Shown: positions 45,539-55,699 of the stretch, one piece after another
Position numbering within the stretch: the stretch's first letter is position 1
Layout: every line of letters starts with the position of its first letter
DNA from: Heterodera schachtii
Taxonomy: Eukaryota > Nematoda > Chromadorea > Rhabditida > Heteroderidae
Assembly: GCA_023374025.1 (NCBI GenBank)
Contig: SIJG01000029.1
Span: forward strand, 1,398,228-1,462,227
Reading direction: 5' to 3'
DNA length: 64,000 bases
Program-made: the position numbers and the translations under genes
The notes under the pieces: generated by a model
The model's input: only the letters and a program-made list of their open reading frames with translations
Database searches by the model: none
Told to the model about the DNA's origin: nothing

Positions 45539-48500
45539 GGTTCATTAAAATGTCTCTCCAGCGCAATTTTCAAAAAAAAAAAAATTGTTTTGTAAGGGTT
45601 CGCCCGCACCCCACCAGCGGTAGCGACAAAACCGCATGGAAAACTGCAAAGATATAAGAAATTTTGAAAAAATTTTTCAGGGTTTGGCCAACGAGGCATG
45701 GACTTCGATGATGTCCATCCAGCAAAGTGCACTGACCGATTTGGCTAAGCCATCTGCAGCAGTGGCACAAAAAGTTGCGGCACAGGAACATAAAGCATTT
45801 GACAGTGTATTCCGGCCAAAGCGTAACAATTTGCCAGCACAATGTGGTGAGTATGGGAAAACTTTTTGAACAAATTTTAAGCGGAATACAAATAAGAAAG
45901 AATGGATATTTAATTTAAATTGTAAAAAAAAAAAATTATTTTATATTTATTAATTTTTTAAAATTATAATTTTTGGTTTGTTTGTAATTTTGAAATTTTA
46001 ATTATTGTAAATATTAAATTGTCTTAAATTAAATTTATGTTTAGTTTGCAGCAATTTTGATCAATTTAAATATTTATTAATGTAATTAAAATACATTATC
46101 CAAAACAATTTTAAATTTCTCTTATTTTTAAGTATGTTTTATTTAAAAATATGTAAGTTTTCGGTAATTTTAATCATTTTAATAAATTAACATTTCTTTT
46201 TTTTCAGAATGTGCCACTGAACATGCGCAGAATTGCCCGCCAGGCCCCCAGGGACCTACAGGAAAAGAGGGAATGCCAGGCTGTAAGCAAAATTATTATT
46301 TTACAGCAATATTCAAAAAAAAAAGAGTCAAAAATTACATTAAAAATGCCCAATTTTAAATCAAAAATCGGTTGCAATAAATAAGAGAATTTGGCCTGTC
46401 TGCAAAATTTATACGGCATTTGCCATAAAAATTCGTTTTAGGCGTCAAATACTCAAAATTTTCCAGAATCCGGTTATGCCCATGCAGTCACATCAATAGA
46501 TTGAAACTAAAAATATAGAAATTATTTGGTTATTTATCATTAAGTTTGCCAAAAAAATTTTCAGTGAACGGCGAGCCGGGCCTTCCCGGGCCACCCGGCA
46601 TTTCCGGCGTTCAATTTGGCGAGCAGATGTTCAGTCGGCCATGCATTCAATGCCGGCAAGGGCCGCCCGGCAAAATGGGTCGCCGTGGCGACGTCGGACA
46701 GAGCGGACCGCTTGGCCCACCTGGCGTGCCAGGCGCGCCAGGACGCATGGGCAACCCGGGCAAGGAGGGCAAAGGTGGGCGAGCAAGGTAATTTTGCTAA
46801 TTATTATCATCAAATAAATGAAGCACAAAAAAAATTCATTTGAGTAATTAATAGGCTATTAAACAGAGGTTTAATTTAAAAAATGTGTTTATTGGGTAAT
46901 TAAATTACTTTTTTAGTAGAAACGAAAATGTGTTCTTAAAAGTAATGCGATATTTAACTTTCAATAAATGAACAATTAAATGGCTCACGTACCATTTAGC
47001 CGGCTTTAAAATTTTGCAAAATATAACACGATAATTTTGTGAAACTTTTACAAATTAATTATATTATTCTTAAATTACAAATATTTTCTCAGGCAAAAAC
47101 GGGCTCAATGGAGCGCCAGGCATTCCAGGAGCGCAGGGTGAGTCCGGCTCATCCGGTCTGCCTGGACCGCCTGGGACAAAGGGTGAGCCGGGCGAGACCG
47201 GCACGTCGGGTGAGCCTGGGCTGGAAGGTGCCAACGGAGCACCGGGCGGAGATGGCGAGCCGGGCGAGGCTGGGCCAGCCGGGCTGCCCGGCATTCCCGG
47301 GCCCAAAGGACCGCCGGGAACGGTGAGAGCATTTTGCCATGAAATTTAAAAAAAAATTTTAAATTTAAGACTGGCACAAGTGGCGAGCCTGGCGTAGACG
47401 CTGCCTACTGTCCATGCCCACGAAAAACTCAATATGTAGAAGTGCCCGGTGATGAACGCCAGGCTCCTAGCCGTAATGGTGGCGGTGCTAAGCCGGCGGC
47501 TCAACCGCCCAAATTGCCGACCGCTAGGCCAGAAGGCGAGGGTTGCTTTGCTGGAAAATTAATTTCAAAATTTTCATTGTAGCACCGCCTAAAGAGGAGC
47601 CCGAGCAACCAACGACAGCCGAGCAAACATACAGTACACTGGCTGAGGGTACCAATGCTGGCACATCAGCAACACCATCAGCAGCAACTAAAGAAACTTC
47701 CGCGCCAGCTGAAGCAGTAACAGAACAACCTGCAGAAACTCCAAAACCCGCTGAACCAGGGACAGAACAACCTGCAGAAACACCCAAATCATCTGAGGAA
47801 CATACAGCTGAAACATCATCGCCAGAAGCTGAAGCAGGCACAGAACAACCTGCAAAAACACCCAAATCATCTGAGGAACATACATGCTGAAACATCATCG
47901 CCAGAAGCTGAAGCAGGCACAGAACAGCCTGTCGGAACACCCAAATCATCCGAAGAAGTTCCATTCCAAACGCAAAAACCTACGGAGGAAGGCTCCGAGA
48001 CGTACAAGCCGACTGAAGCAAGCACTGCTGAACAACAATCCACTGAAAGTCCAACACCCGCTGCAGCAGGTGCAGGACAACCGGCCCAAAATCCAAAAGC
48101 CGCTGAAGCAGGGACAGAACAACCTGCAGAAACTGAAAAACCCGCTGAAGCAGGGACAGAACAACCTGCAGAAAGTGAAAAACCCGCTGAAGCAGGGACA
48201 GAACAACCTGCAGAAACTGAAAAACCCGCTGAAGCAGGGACAGAACAACCTGCTGAAACTGAAAAACCCGTTGAAGCAGTAACAGAACAACCCGCTGAAG
48301 AATCGCCAACATCAGTGCCAGCGGAGGAATCAACAGCGACAACTGTTGAAGTGAGCAAAGCGGTCAGTGAGGCGGGTCATGAAGTGGCGGAAGCAGGCAA
48401 AGCGATAGGCGAAGCGGCAAAGGCAGTTGGCAACGCGGCGGTTGCAAAGGTTGTGTGTGCCTGCCTAATTATCTCATTAGGCCCTACCAAAATCAATTAA

Positions 48501-49204
48501 TTGGCGGCTGGCAATTATATTTAGTTGAGTTTGCTATGTATTAATTTACCAATTTTCAGGTCGGCGATGCGCTGAGCGAAGGTGTTCAAGCAGTAGGCGA
48601 AGGTGCCAAAGCCGTCGGTGAGGGGGCCAACGCGGTGGCCGAAGGTGCTGCGGAAAAAGTAATAGAGATTTTCTAAACTTGTGATAACAAATTGAGACTT
48701 TAAATATATCAAATTAATTCAATAATTAGCCTAGTAGATGTATGACACACATAATTAGCCTTTGTGACAAGGGTAATTAGCATGACAATCAAGAATTAGC
48801 CGAATAAAAAATTCAATTAACATAATGAGACATTTAAACACAACATCAGGTTGGCCAAGGCGTGCATGCTGTGGGAGAGGCTGGAAAAGCGGCGTCAAAT
48901 GAGGCGGCCGAACGCGTCGCAGCGGTTGCTGAAGGGGCCAAGGCGGTCGGCGAGGGAGCAAAAGCGGTGGCCGAGGGGGCCGTTGCAAAGGTGGGAAAAA
49001 CAGGGACGGTTTTTTGTGAAAAATTATTTTTATTTTTTTAATTTTTAGGTTGGCGAGGCAGGCGAAGCGGTGAAGGAGGGCGCGGCAGGAGCAGTTGCAG
49101 AAGCAGCCAAAGGAGTGGCAGAAAGTGCCAAAAAATTGGCAGAAAATGCAGAAAAAGTTGCGACTGAAACCCAAGAAAATGACGCAAAATTAGTCATCGA
49201 TTAA
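44966..49204 (+). CDS. Cuticle collagen with long repetitive C-terminal extension
   Basis: Exons: 44966-45151, 45681-45846, 46208-46282, 46565-46774, 47093-47322, 47370-47541, 47583-48449, 48560-48658, 48850-48990, 49049-49204. N-terminus: hydrophobic anchor (residues 20-43), then the nematode cuticle-collagen block (NEAWTSMM...[12 protein letters not shown]) with a likely furin-type site at RPKR. Gly-X-Y blocks follow, separated by Cys clusters ([19 protein letters not shown]), closing with [11 protein letters not shown] as in other cuticle collagens. Such proteins are secreted by the hypodermis and cross-linked into cuticle. Unusually, the frame continues: an acidic Pro/Thr/Glu region with 14-residue [14 protein letters not shown] repeats, then four Ala/Gly-rich heptad-like stretches (AVGEGAK...). 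One extra T at about 47885 (CATACATGCTGA against CATACAGCTGA earlier) causes a stop after 448 codons. Without it the frame runs 766 codons to TAA at 49204, and every later intron keeps phase. Confidence 0.8.
48103..48312 (+). repeat. 42-base coding tandem repeat in the collagen tail
   Basis: Five units of 42 bases starting at 48103, 48145, 48187, 48229 and 48271, each GAAGCAGGGACAGAACAACC plus about 22 bases, encoding [14 protein letters not shown] with small changes (last unit [14 protein letters not shown]). Looser units extend back to about 47715. Confidence 0.85.
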
Positions 49205-50009
49205 TTAGCCCCTAATTAGGCCATTTGGTTGCCCATAATCATTAAGAGATTTTTATCATTTAATTTAAAATTGAATAATAAAATATTTATCAAAGTATTT
49301 GTTCGTTGTTTTATTATCTCGTTACTAATTCGATCTTTTTAATAAGAAATAACTTTAATAGCTTCAAAAACTTATGCCTTTTGAAAAGCGATTTTTTTTA
49401 TATTTTACGAAATTTTAGTAAGACGTAGGCGTCTTGTGAAAAATTAAAATTTTTGTTGCTGTTGATTTCATAAAAAATTTCTAAAATCGAGACAATCAGA
49501 AAATAAAAGACCTCTTTTGAAACCCACTGCTGTTAGCGCATCCCTCAGCAATTCTGTTTTCCTGTCCACAGATTTTTGTATAAAAATCGTCATTTTTTAA
49601 CAAAAATATAAATAATTTTTATTTTATAAATTTCATAATATTCCCGACAAGCCTTACAATTATTATTAGTTTTATAAATTTGATCGAAAAGGGACAAAAT
49701 ACTTCTTTGTCTGCAAAATTACAAAAAAAAAAATAAATAAATATTTGTTTCCTTGCAATATAACTCTCATAGAGATACATTCCGAACCGATTTCGAACCA
49801 AAAGTCGGAATTCCGATGAGCAAAAAAATTGAGATCCGATATCAACAAAAATTTAAGAGGTTGGGCTTCTAAACCTAAACGTGTCAGCAGAAGTCGTCTG
49901 ATACCCTTAAAGTAATTCGGAAGCTTAAATTACATGCCTAGAAATTCAAAAACCCAATTTTCCATTGCTCCTCATGGCTTCACAAATATTTATTTATTTT
50001 TTATAGAAA
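49205..50009. other. Intergenic stretch
   Basis: No gene supported. At 49790-49850 the words TTCCGAACCGATTTCGAACC and AAGTCGGAATTCCGATGAG give a small CCGA-word patch. The ATG of the next gene is preceded by TTTTTTATAG/AAA, a possible spliced-leader acceptor. Confidence 0.4.
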
Positions 50010-51709
50010 ATGATTAGTTGCAAAGCTATGAACATTTTGCAACTTTTTTTATTTGTTTCCTTTATATTCAAATATTTTTCTTCTGCTGAAAAATGGACCA
50101 AGGACATTACGGAACAAAATGTCAAAATATTTGCAAAATTTATTGATGAAATCTTCGAAATGAAAAGGGAGGAATTTGAAATTCCCCTCGGTGATTATAA
50201 CGAAGTAAATGATAAAGAATATGAGAAAAATTATTTACAACAACAGCGAATGGTTTTCTACCTAACATTTGTAGAATTTGCGGTGCAAATTGCCCATTTT
50301 CAAATGTTGAATGGTGGTGATGGCATCGATGGATTTTGTGCAAATTTCAAACACAATGCCATAACAACTAGTTATCGGTCGACTTTCAAAATAACAAACA
50401 GCTGGAAAAATATTTGGAAGGAGAATATAAAAAATTGTTTTGCAACGAGGAAAAAGAATTGCTTCTCGTGGTTGACCAAATTTTGTTGTTGACTTTTTCA
50501 TTGGCACTGCGTTTAAAATTTAGTGCGATGTAATTTTTTTTTAATTTTTTTTTTCTAAATTTGGTGTTTTAGTTTTGCTTACTATCATCCTGTGCCTAGC
50601 CTTGACTTCCTTAACCATTCCAACGATGAAGGAAGTGAAAACTGGCAAATTCAAACACTTTTGTCAGCGTATAAACAATTGTCAGACACAAAAGGCATCA
50701 CAAAACTAGGGTATTAATTAAAGCACTGAAAGTTAACAATTAATAATCCTTTTCATTTTAGCATCTTTCCTTTTGAACTATCAAAAATTTCGGAAGATAA
50801 AACTTTTGCTTTTTGGATGGTCAATTTTAGTGACCAGCAGAAGAGACCAATTAAGGATTTTGAACAATACATTGGTATCTAAATTTTGTCAACATGCATT
50901 TTTCCATTATAGTTAATTTTAGAAAATTTCATTTTCATTGTGTACATTTCAAAATTTTCATTGACAAGCTCCGATGCAACCAAAATTATTGAAGCAATTA
51001 TTGACAATGAAGGCAAAGAAAACGGCCAAGAAAATGAAGCAAAATTACCAGAAATATACAGATTAGTAAAATTGCCAGAAGTGTACAGATTTGTGAGAAG
51101 TTATTTTCTCAACAAAATGAACAATGAAAAGCCATCAGAGCATTCCGAAATTCCACCAATTAGCTGTATACTGTACAATTTGGGCTTTCAATTAAATTAT
51201 TTATTGTCGGAGACGACACAGAAATTCGGTGAATTCTTTGCAAAGCACAAAAGTCGGTGTGGAGGAGAGTTGCACAAGGGAATTACTGAAGTAGTTGACG
51301 GCACAAAATTGGATGTTGCAGTATATGGTTTGGGATACAGGTAAATTCATGCAAAGCTCAATTTAAATTTAGCCAATCATTTGATCGGGCTATGTTTGAA
51401 CAAATTTATTTAAAAAAATATAATAATTTTATGATTAATCCGTCGTCATTTGGTCGTCAAAATTCCAAAAGGAGCCGCCGTAGTTAAAATATTTACAATT
51501 TTACGTACTTTTATTTTAGCATTGAACAAATCGATTTGGAATTTTTAAAAGAGCCAATTAAACGGTACGCAAGAGCAATTGGATTTAAAGGCACGGAAAA
51601 AACTGAACAGCAAACTAAAAAGCCAACCGAAAAGCCAACCGAAAAGCCAACCGAAAAGCCAACCGAAAAGCCGACAAAGGGAAAAGGCAAACAAAAAATG
51701 GGCCAATGA
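50010..51709 (+). CDS. Secreted protein of unknown function with KPTE-repeat tail
   Basis: Proposed exons: 50010-50282, 50372-50529, 50573-50710, 50762-50874, 50923-51340, 51520-51709, joining to 429 codons. The signal peptide is MNILQLFLFVSFIFKYFSSA (second in-frame Met; the first is six codons earlier). The body is mostly helical and charged with several Cys (LFCNEEKELLLVVDQIL; SLDFLNHSNDEGSENWQIQT; CILYNLGFQLNYLLSETTQK; KSRCGGELHKGITEVVDGTK). The end has five KPTE units and a basic KGKGKQKMGQ. No membrane anchor, so probably exported. The first intron (50283-50371, donor GTGCAAAT) is inferred because the frame changes there; if it is not an intron, exon 1 carries a one-base indel. The protein resembles the many orphan secreted proteins of plant-parasitic nematodes, but I know no named family. 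Confidence 0.65.
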
Positions 51710-52335
51710 AAAGCGAAAAGATGGTCCAAACCCGAACGAAGTGTTGCGGCACGGAAGAAAGAAAGGATTGGCGGAACAAACCTTTCAAATTGTTGCGTAG
51801 CTTTTTCATTTATTTTCTGTCCTTTTTTACTTTGCTTTCTTTGTATTTTCGGTTAGCTTCAAATTCCTATCTTTCATTTTTTAAACTTCTTTTTCGGGGA
51901 TAAATCTCTTTCAACTTATTTTCGTTATTCCGGTATATCGGTTACGCTTTTTGAACGATGCACCATTACTACCAATTTTGAGTACGGTTCATAGGTCCGG
52001 ATATTTGGGCAAAACCGGTTCCGGGCCCAAATTCTTTAACCGAGTCCGGATATCGATTTCTAACCGGGTCCTAAAAAAATTCATTTTTTTCAAAAAATAA
52101 TTATTTTTGATTTTTTGTTACTTTGCCCACAATATTGGCAGTCGGGTTTATTAGAAAAAATTTCAGGGATAGGAGAAGGGTGCCGGCGGTGCCAAAAGGG
52201 CTCCGCTTGGGGAATTTTTTTTTATAAATTTTGCCCCGATTTCTTAGAAGAATTTGCATAAAGTGACCAAATTTGTGTTTACTTCAGTTGGGCAGCGCAG
52301 CCTGCAAAATTTCAAAAAATTTCCTAAATATTGAA
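51710..52335. other. Intergenic with CCGG- and GC-core patches
   Basis: 51950-52075 has repeated GGTCCGGATAT/AACCGG words. 52175-52215 has GTGCCGGCGGTGCCAAAAGG, the GC core seen in several inverted-repeat elements. No gene. Confidence 0.4.
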
Positions 52336-52337
52336 CA

Positions 52338-52485
52338 AACTAGGGTTGTGACCCCGACCCCGCCCCGACCCCGAACCCTGACATTTTTGACAATTTTTCG
52401 GGGTTAACCCCGACCCCGACGCTTCCAACCCAGACGAACCCCGACCCTTAACCCGACTCGGGGTCGGGGTTAAATATACACCCCC
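52338..52485. repeat. CCCCGAC word-iterated repeat, first block
   Basis: Begins TAGGGTTGTGACCCCGACCC, a TAG-type end, and iterates CCCCGACC in both orientations. The phrase CCCGACGCTTCCAACCC also occurs in the second block at 53318-53392. Confidence 0.65.
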
Positions 52486-53317
52486 TAAGAATGGCATTTT
52501 TGTGGGAGAAAAAGCAAAAAATATATACAAATTTTGAATTTTTTAAATTATCTTGACAAATTTTTATTTGATAAAGTAAATTTACTTTGTGACTTTTGTG
52601 GAGTAATGGTTAGTTCTTTAACATTAACAAACTTTTTGTCATGAGTTCGATACTGGTGGACGTTTTCTTTTTGAATTTATTTATTTTTCTGATAGGATTC
52701 TTAAACAAAAACAACAATAAAAATTGACCTTTCTTGGCATAATTTGCTAACAGATTGGATTCATATTTTCAACATTTTTCCGACGGCGCCTATCGGCACC
52801 CCTGACCAAAAACTATTATTTTTCTTAAAAAAATGGCTCAAAATCGCAAAATTGACCTTTCTTGGCTTCTGCAAAAGACTTTGGAAAAAGTGTGCCGCAA
52901 AAAATCATACGGAAAAAATCAGGGCTGTCAGATAAAAATTTTAAAAACATGTTACCAGCGAAAAATCAACATTTAGAGTCAAAAAATCATTTAAAAATTT
53001 TATTCCAGATCAAAAAAATAAAAAATATTTTTTTTGCGGCGCGCTTTTTCCAAAAAAACTTTTTAGAAACAGTGGTCCAACGGTGCCGGTAGGCGTCATC
53101 GGGAAAATTTTTTGAAAGTTAGAGAATTAGAGTGCAATTTGTTAACAGATTTTCACCAAAAATGACCATTTTTTAAAATGCCTTGTGCGTTTTTATTAAT
53201 TCTATACAAAAATAATTGTGAAATAAAAAAGCACATAAAATTATTAATGAATAATAAATATTTTTAAACAAAAATAATATAAAATTTTTTGACTATATGG
53301 CATAAGGCAAAAATTGA
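52486..53317. other. Intergenic with two GC-core patches
   Basis: GGCGCCTATCGGCACC at 52784 and GGTGCCGGTAGGCGTCATCG at 53082 lie in T/A-rich flanks. 52560-52680 has no match elsewhere in the window that I noticed. No gene supported. Confidence 0.4.
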
Positions 53318-53392
53318 AAAACTCCGACCCCGACCCCGAACGATTTGGTCAACCCCGACCCCGAACCCCGACGCTTCCAACCCCGACTATAA
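53318..53392. repeat. CCCCGAC word-iterated repeat, second block
   Basis: Iterates CCCCGACCCCGAAC and ends CCAACCCCGACTA directly against the broken start of an HTH-family copy (53393-53500). Confidence 0.65.
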
Positions 53393-53500
53393 TTGGAATT
53401 AATAATAGATGGAATTAGGTACATTTTATTCACAAATTAAAAAACAATTTTTATTGATGTCAAAATCGCATTTCTACTGATTTCCTGTAAAATACAATAA
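53393..53500 (-). pseudogene. HTH-family 5' end only, cut by a repeat
   Basis: The - strand shows the shared block (TTTTACAGGAAATCAGTAG, then AAATGCGATTTTGACATC) at about 53448-53494, and the start of a signal peptide-like frame (ATTCCATCTATTATTAATTC) that stops abruptly at the CCCCGAC repeat. The first codons have changed (MYLIPSI in place of MKFRLL-type). Nothing of the HTH units remains beside it. Confidence 0.6.
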
Positions 53501-53835
53501 AAAAATCTTCTTAATTGAAAATTAAAAATATTTTTGCTTATGTATAATTTTTCTATGCTTATGGAATAATAAAATTGTAAAATATGTGAAAATCTAAAAT
53601 TATTATTAAAAGCATTATGGTTTAATATTCTTGTGGTTTTTCCACCAAAATATACTGGTTTAAAAAAAAAAAAAAAAGGATTTTTTCTGCGAAATTATTG
53701 CATTTTATGCGTGTGTTGATTCTCAAAACAGGAAATTTTGAGAATATGAAGGATTTTCTCAGTTTTTGATAGAAAAAAAAAATTATTGTTTACTTTCTTA
53801 AAATTTTTTTAAAAAAATTTTAAGAAAATAACATA
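53501..53835. other. AT-rich stretch
   Basis: Upstream flank of the broken HTH copy, then A/T-rich sequence without a supported feature. Confidence 0.4.
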
Positions 53836-53843
53836 GTAAACAT

Positions 53844-54280
53844 TAGTGCTGCTGTTCGAGACTCTCGGTCTCGAGTCTCGACTCGAGAAAATTTTTGTAA
53901 ATTTAAAATTAATTTACTTTTGGTGTCTCCATATGCTTTATTCCTTTTTCGATGGTATCAATCATAATTTTAACATTTAAAATCATAAAATTTTGTCATT
54001 TTTGAACAATATACTAACAAAGTGCAGTAAAATTTCAAAATTTTCCCCGGCTGCGCCTATCGGCACCGCCGGCACCCAAAGCCCTTTTTTCTTAAAAAAT
54101 TGGCTAAAAACCGCAAAAATTTGAGATTTTTGGACAAAATCTTTTAAAAATTGCACTCAAATTTTTAAATAATTAGTTAATAATAGAATAAAAAAAAAAT
54201 TTTAAACGATTTTTAATCGAATAGAAAAATTTTTGAAAAAAGTCTCGAGTCTCGGGTTTTTTGGGTCTCGAACAGCACTA
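53844..54280. mobile_element. Short inverted-repeat element, CTCGAGT words, 8-bp duplication
   Basis: Ends TAGTGCTGCTGTTCGAGAC and GTCTCGAACAGCACTA. The octamer GTAAACAT flanks both sides exactly (53836-53843 and 54281-54288). The body has TCTCGGTCTCGAGTCTCGAC iterations and the GC core GCGCCTATCGGCACCGCCGG at 54054. No coding capacity. Confidence 0.85.
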
Positions 54281-54288
54281 GTAAACAT

Positions 54289-54702
54289 GCGAAAAAAAAG
54301 AAAGAAAAATAACAAAATTTAAAATTTGATAAAATAAAACTGTTTAATGGACACTATTGTAGTAATTCGAAACATTTTTAATAAAGACAAATGAAAAAAT
54401 AGCTAAAATACATAATTTGATCAAAAAATAAATAAATAAAAAGAAAACAAAAAAAAAATAAAATAATAATTATAATGAACAAAATTTAGGATATTTTATT
54501 GAGAAAAGCATTCAAAAAAGCAGATGCTAATAATGCGTTTTGTAAATCCGCCGAATGGACAGAAAATGAAAAAAAATAACATTAAAAGTTTATTGAAACT
54601 TATTAAATTAAAATCAGAGGATATATAAATAACCCGAATATTAATTATTCTGACTAATACTAACACAAAAACATTTTTACTGTTTTAAATTATTATATTA
54701 TT
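54289..54702. other. AT-rich stretch
   Basis: No feature supported. Confidence 0.4.
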
Positions 54703-54710
54703 GTATTAAC

Positions 54711-54901
54711 TAGAGTGCCACGGGACCGGGAATTTTGGGCAAACCCGGGACCGGGACCTTTTCAGTTTGAAAAACCGGGAATTTTTGGCTAGGAAAACCG
54801 GGAAAAAACCGGGACTAGTCCCGGTCCCGGTCAAAACCGGGACCTTGGTACTCAGTTGTACTCAGTTGTCCGCTACCAGGTCCCGGTCCCGTGGCACTCT
54901 A
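54711..54901. mobile_element. Short inverted-repeat element, GGGACCGGGA words, 8-bp duplication
   Basis: Perfect terminal repeats of 21 bases, starting TAGAGTGCCACGGGACCGGG, flanked exactly by GTATTAAC (54703-54710 and 54902-54909). The 191-base body is iterations of CCGGGA and GGGACC. No coding capacity; the frame at 54767-54964 crosses its edge. Confidence 0.9.
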
Positions 54902-55055
54902 GTATTAACCAACATAGTTGAAAAATTAAGGACCTTTTTAATCCGAAGCCCGATTTTCAATTAATGAATTTAAATGAATTAAATGGCAAATGAAAACTGA
55001 TAGAGACAAAAAACAAATTTACAAAGAATTATTATTAATTTTTCTAGTCACTTTT

Positions 55056-55553
55056 TCAAACAACTTTAATGTGCAGCTGGAGTTGAGAGCGATCGCAACA
55101 CGTCCGCGAAACGCGGCGTTTTTTCCATTTTCTTTTTTGCTTATATTCATTGGATATTTCAATAAAATTCTGTACAATTTCAAATTTTTCTTCATCATTT
55201 TTTGATTTGAAAGATCTATTTATTTTTTGATTCGGCCCTAATTCTTTAATCCATTTGTAAATTTTCTTTCGATTTGTCCCCAATTTTTTTGCTATTTTTA
55301 TTTCAATTTTATTACATTCTTTTTTTGAATATTTTCTTCCTTTTTGCTTTATTTTTTCTTTTATTTTGTTGAATTTTTCAATAATTTCTCTTTTTTTGAG
55401 TTCATTTCGTTTTGCTTCTTCTTTTTCTTCCCATTTTTCTCCAAATATTTCTTCAAATGTTTTTTGTTCTTGCAAATTTTTATCTTCTGATAAAATTTGG
55501 TGAATTTCCATTATCATAAATTTAATTGGAATTATTAATATGCGGAATTTCAT
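55056..55553 (-). pseudogene. Secreted HTH-family copy with replaced C-terminus
   Basis: From the ATG at 55553: MKFRILIIPIKFMIMEIHQI, then FEEIFGEKWEEKEEAKRNEL, then unit 1 (KIAKKLGTNRKKIYKWIKEL) and the start of unit 2 (DEEKFEIVQNFIEISNEYKQ). After KRKW the sequence switches to GC-rich DNA encoding RRVSRTCCDRSQLQLHIKVV and a stop at 55056. The remaining two thirds of unit 2 and all of unit 3 are missing. The 5' block is present, diverged, at about 55630-55672. It could still be translated as a secreted one-HTH protein of 165 residues. Confidence 0.65.
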
Positions 55554-55699
55554 TTTCTTCACAAATTTTCTAAAGTAAAGTTAATATTTTTTCTTGTAAA
55601 ATATAATTTTTGATTATTATTTTGGTTTTTATTGATGTAAAAATTACCTTTCAACCGATTTCCTCTAAAATAAAAAATTCTACTTATTTTAATTAAAAT

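Noticed and set aside
47093..47322. Alternative donor at 46796 that would extend the fourth collagen exon
   Set aside because: Using it shifts the next exon out of the Gly-X-Y frame; the donor at 46775 keeps the frame with one short interruption.
46631..48358. Pro-, Cys- or Leu-rich frames opposite the collagen and its tail
   Set aside because: They are shadows of repetitive Gly-X-Y and TEQPAE coding sequence on the + strand.
52338..53392. A single 1 kb mobile element bounded by the two CCCCGAC blocks
   Set aside because: The outer ends do not form an inverted repeat and no matching octamer flanks them, so I list two separate repeat blocks.
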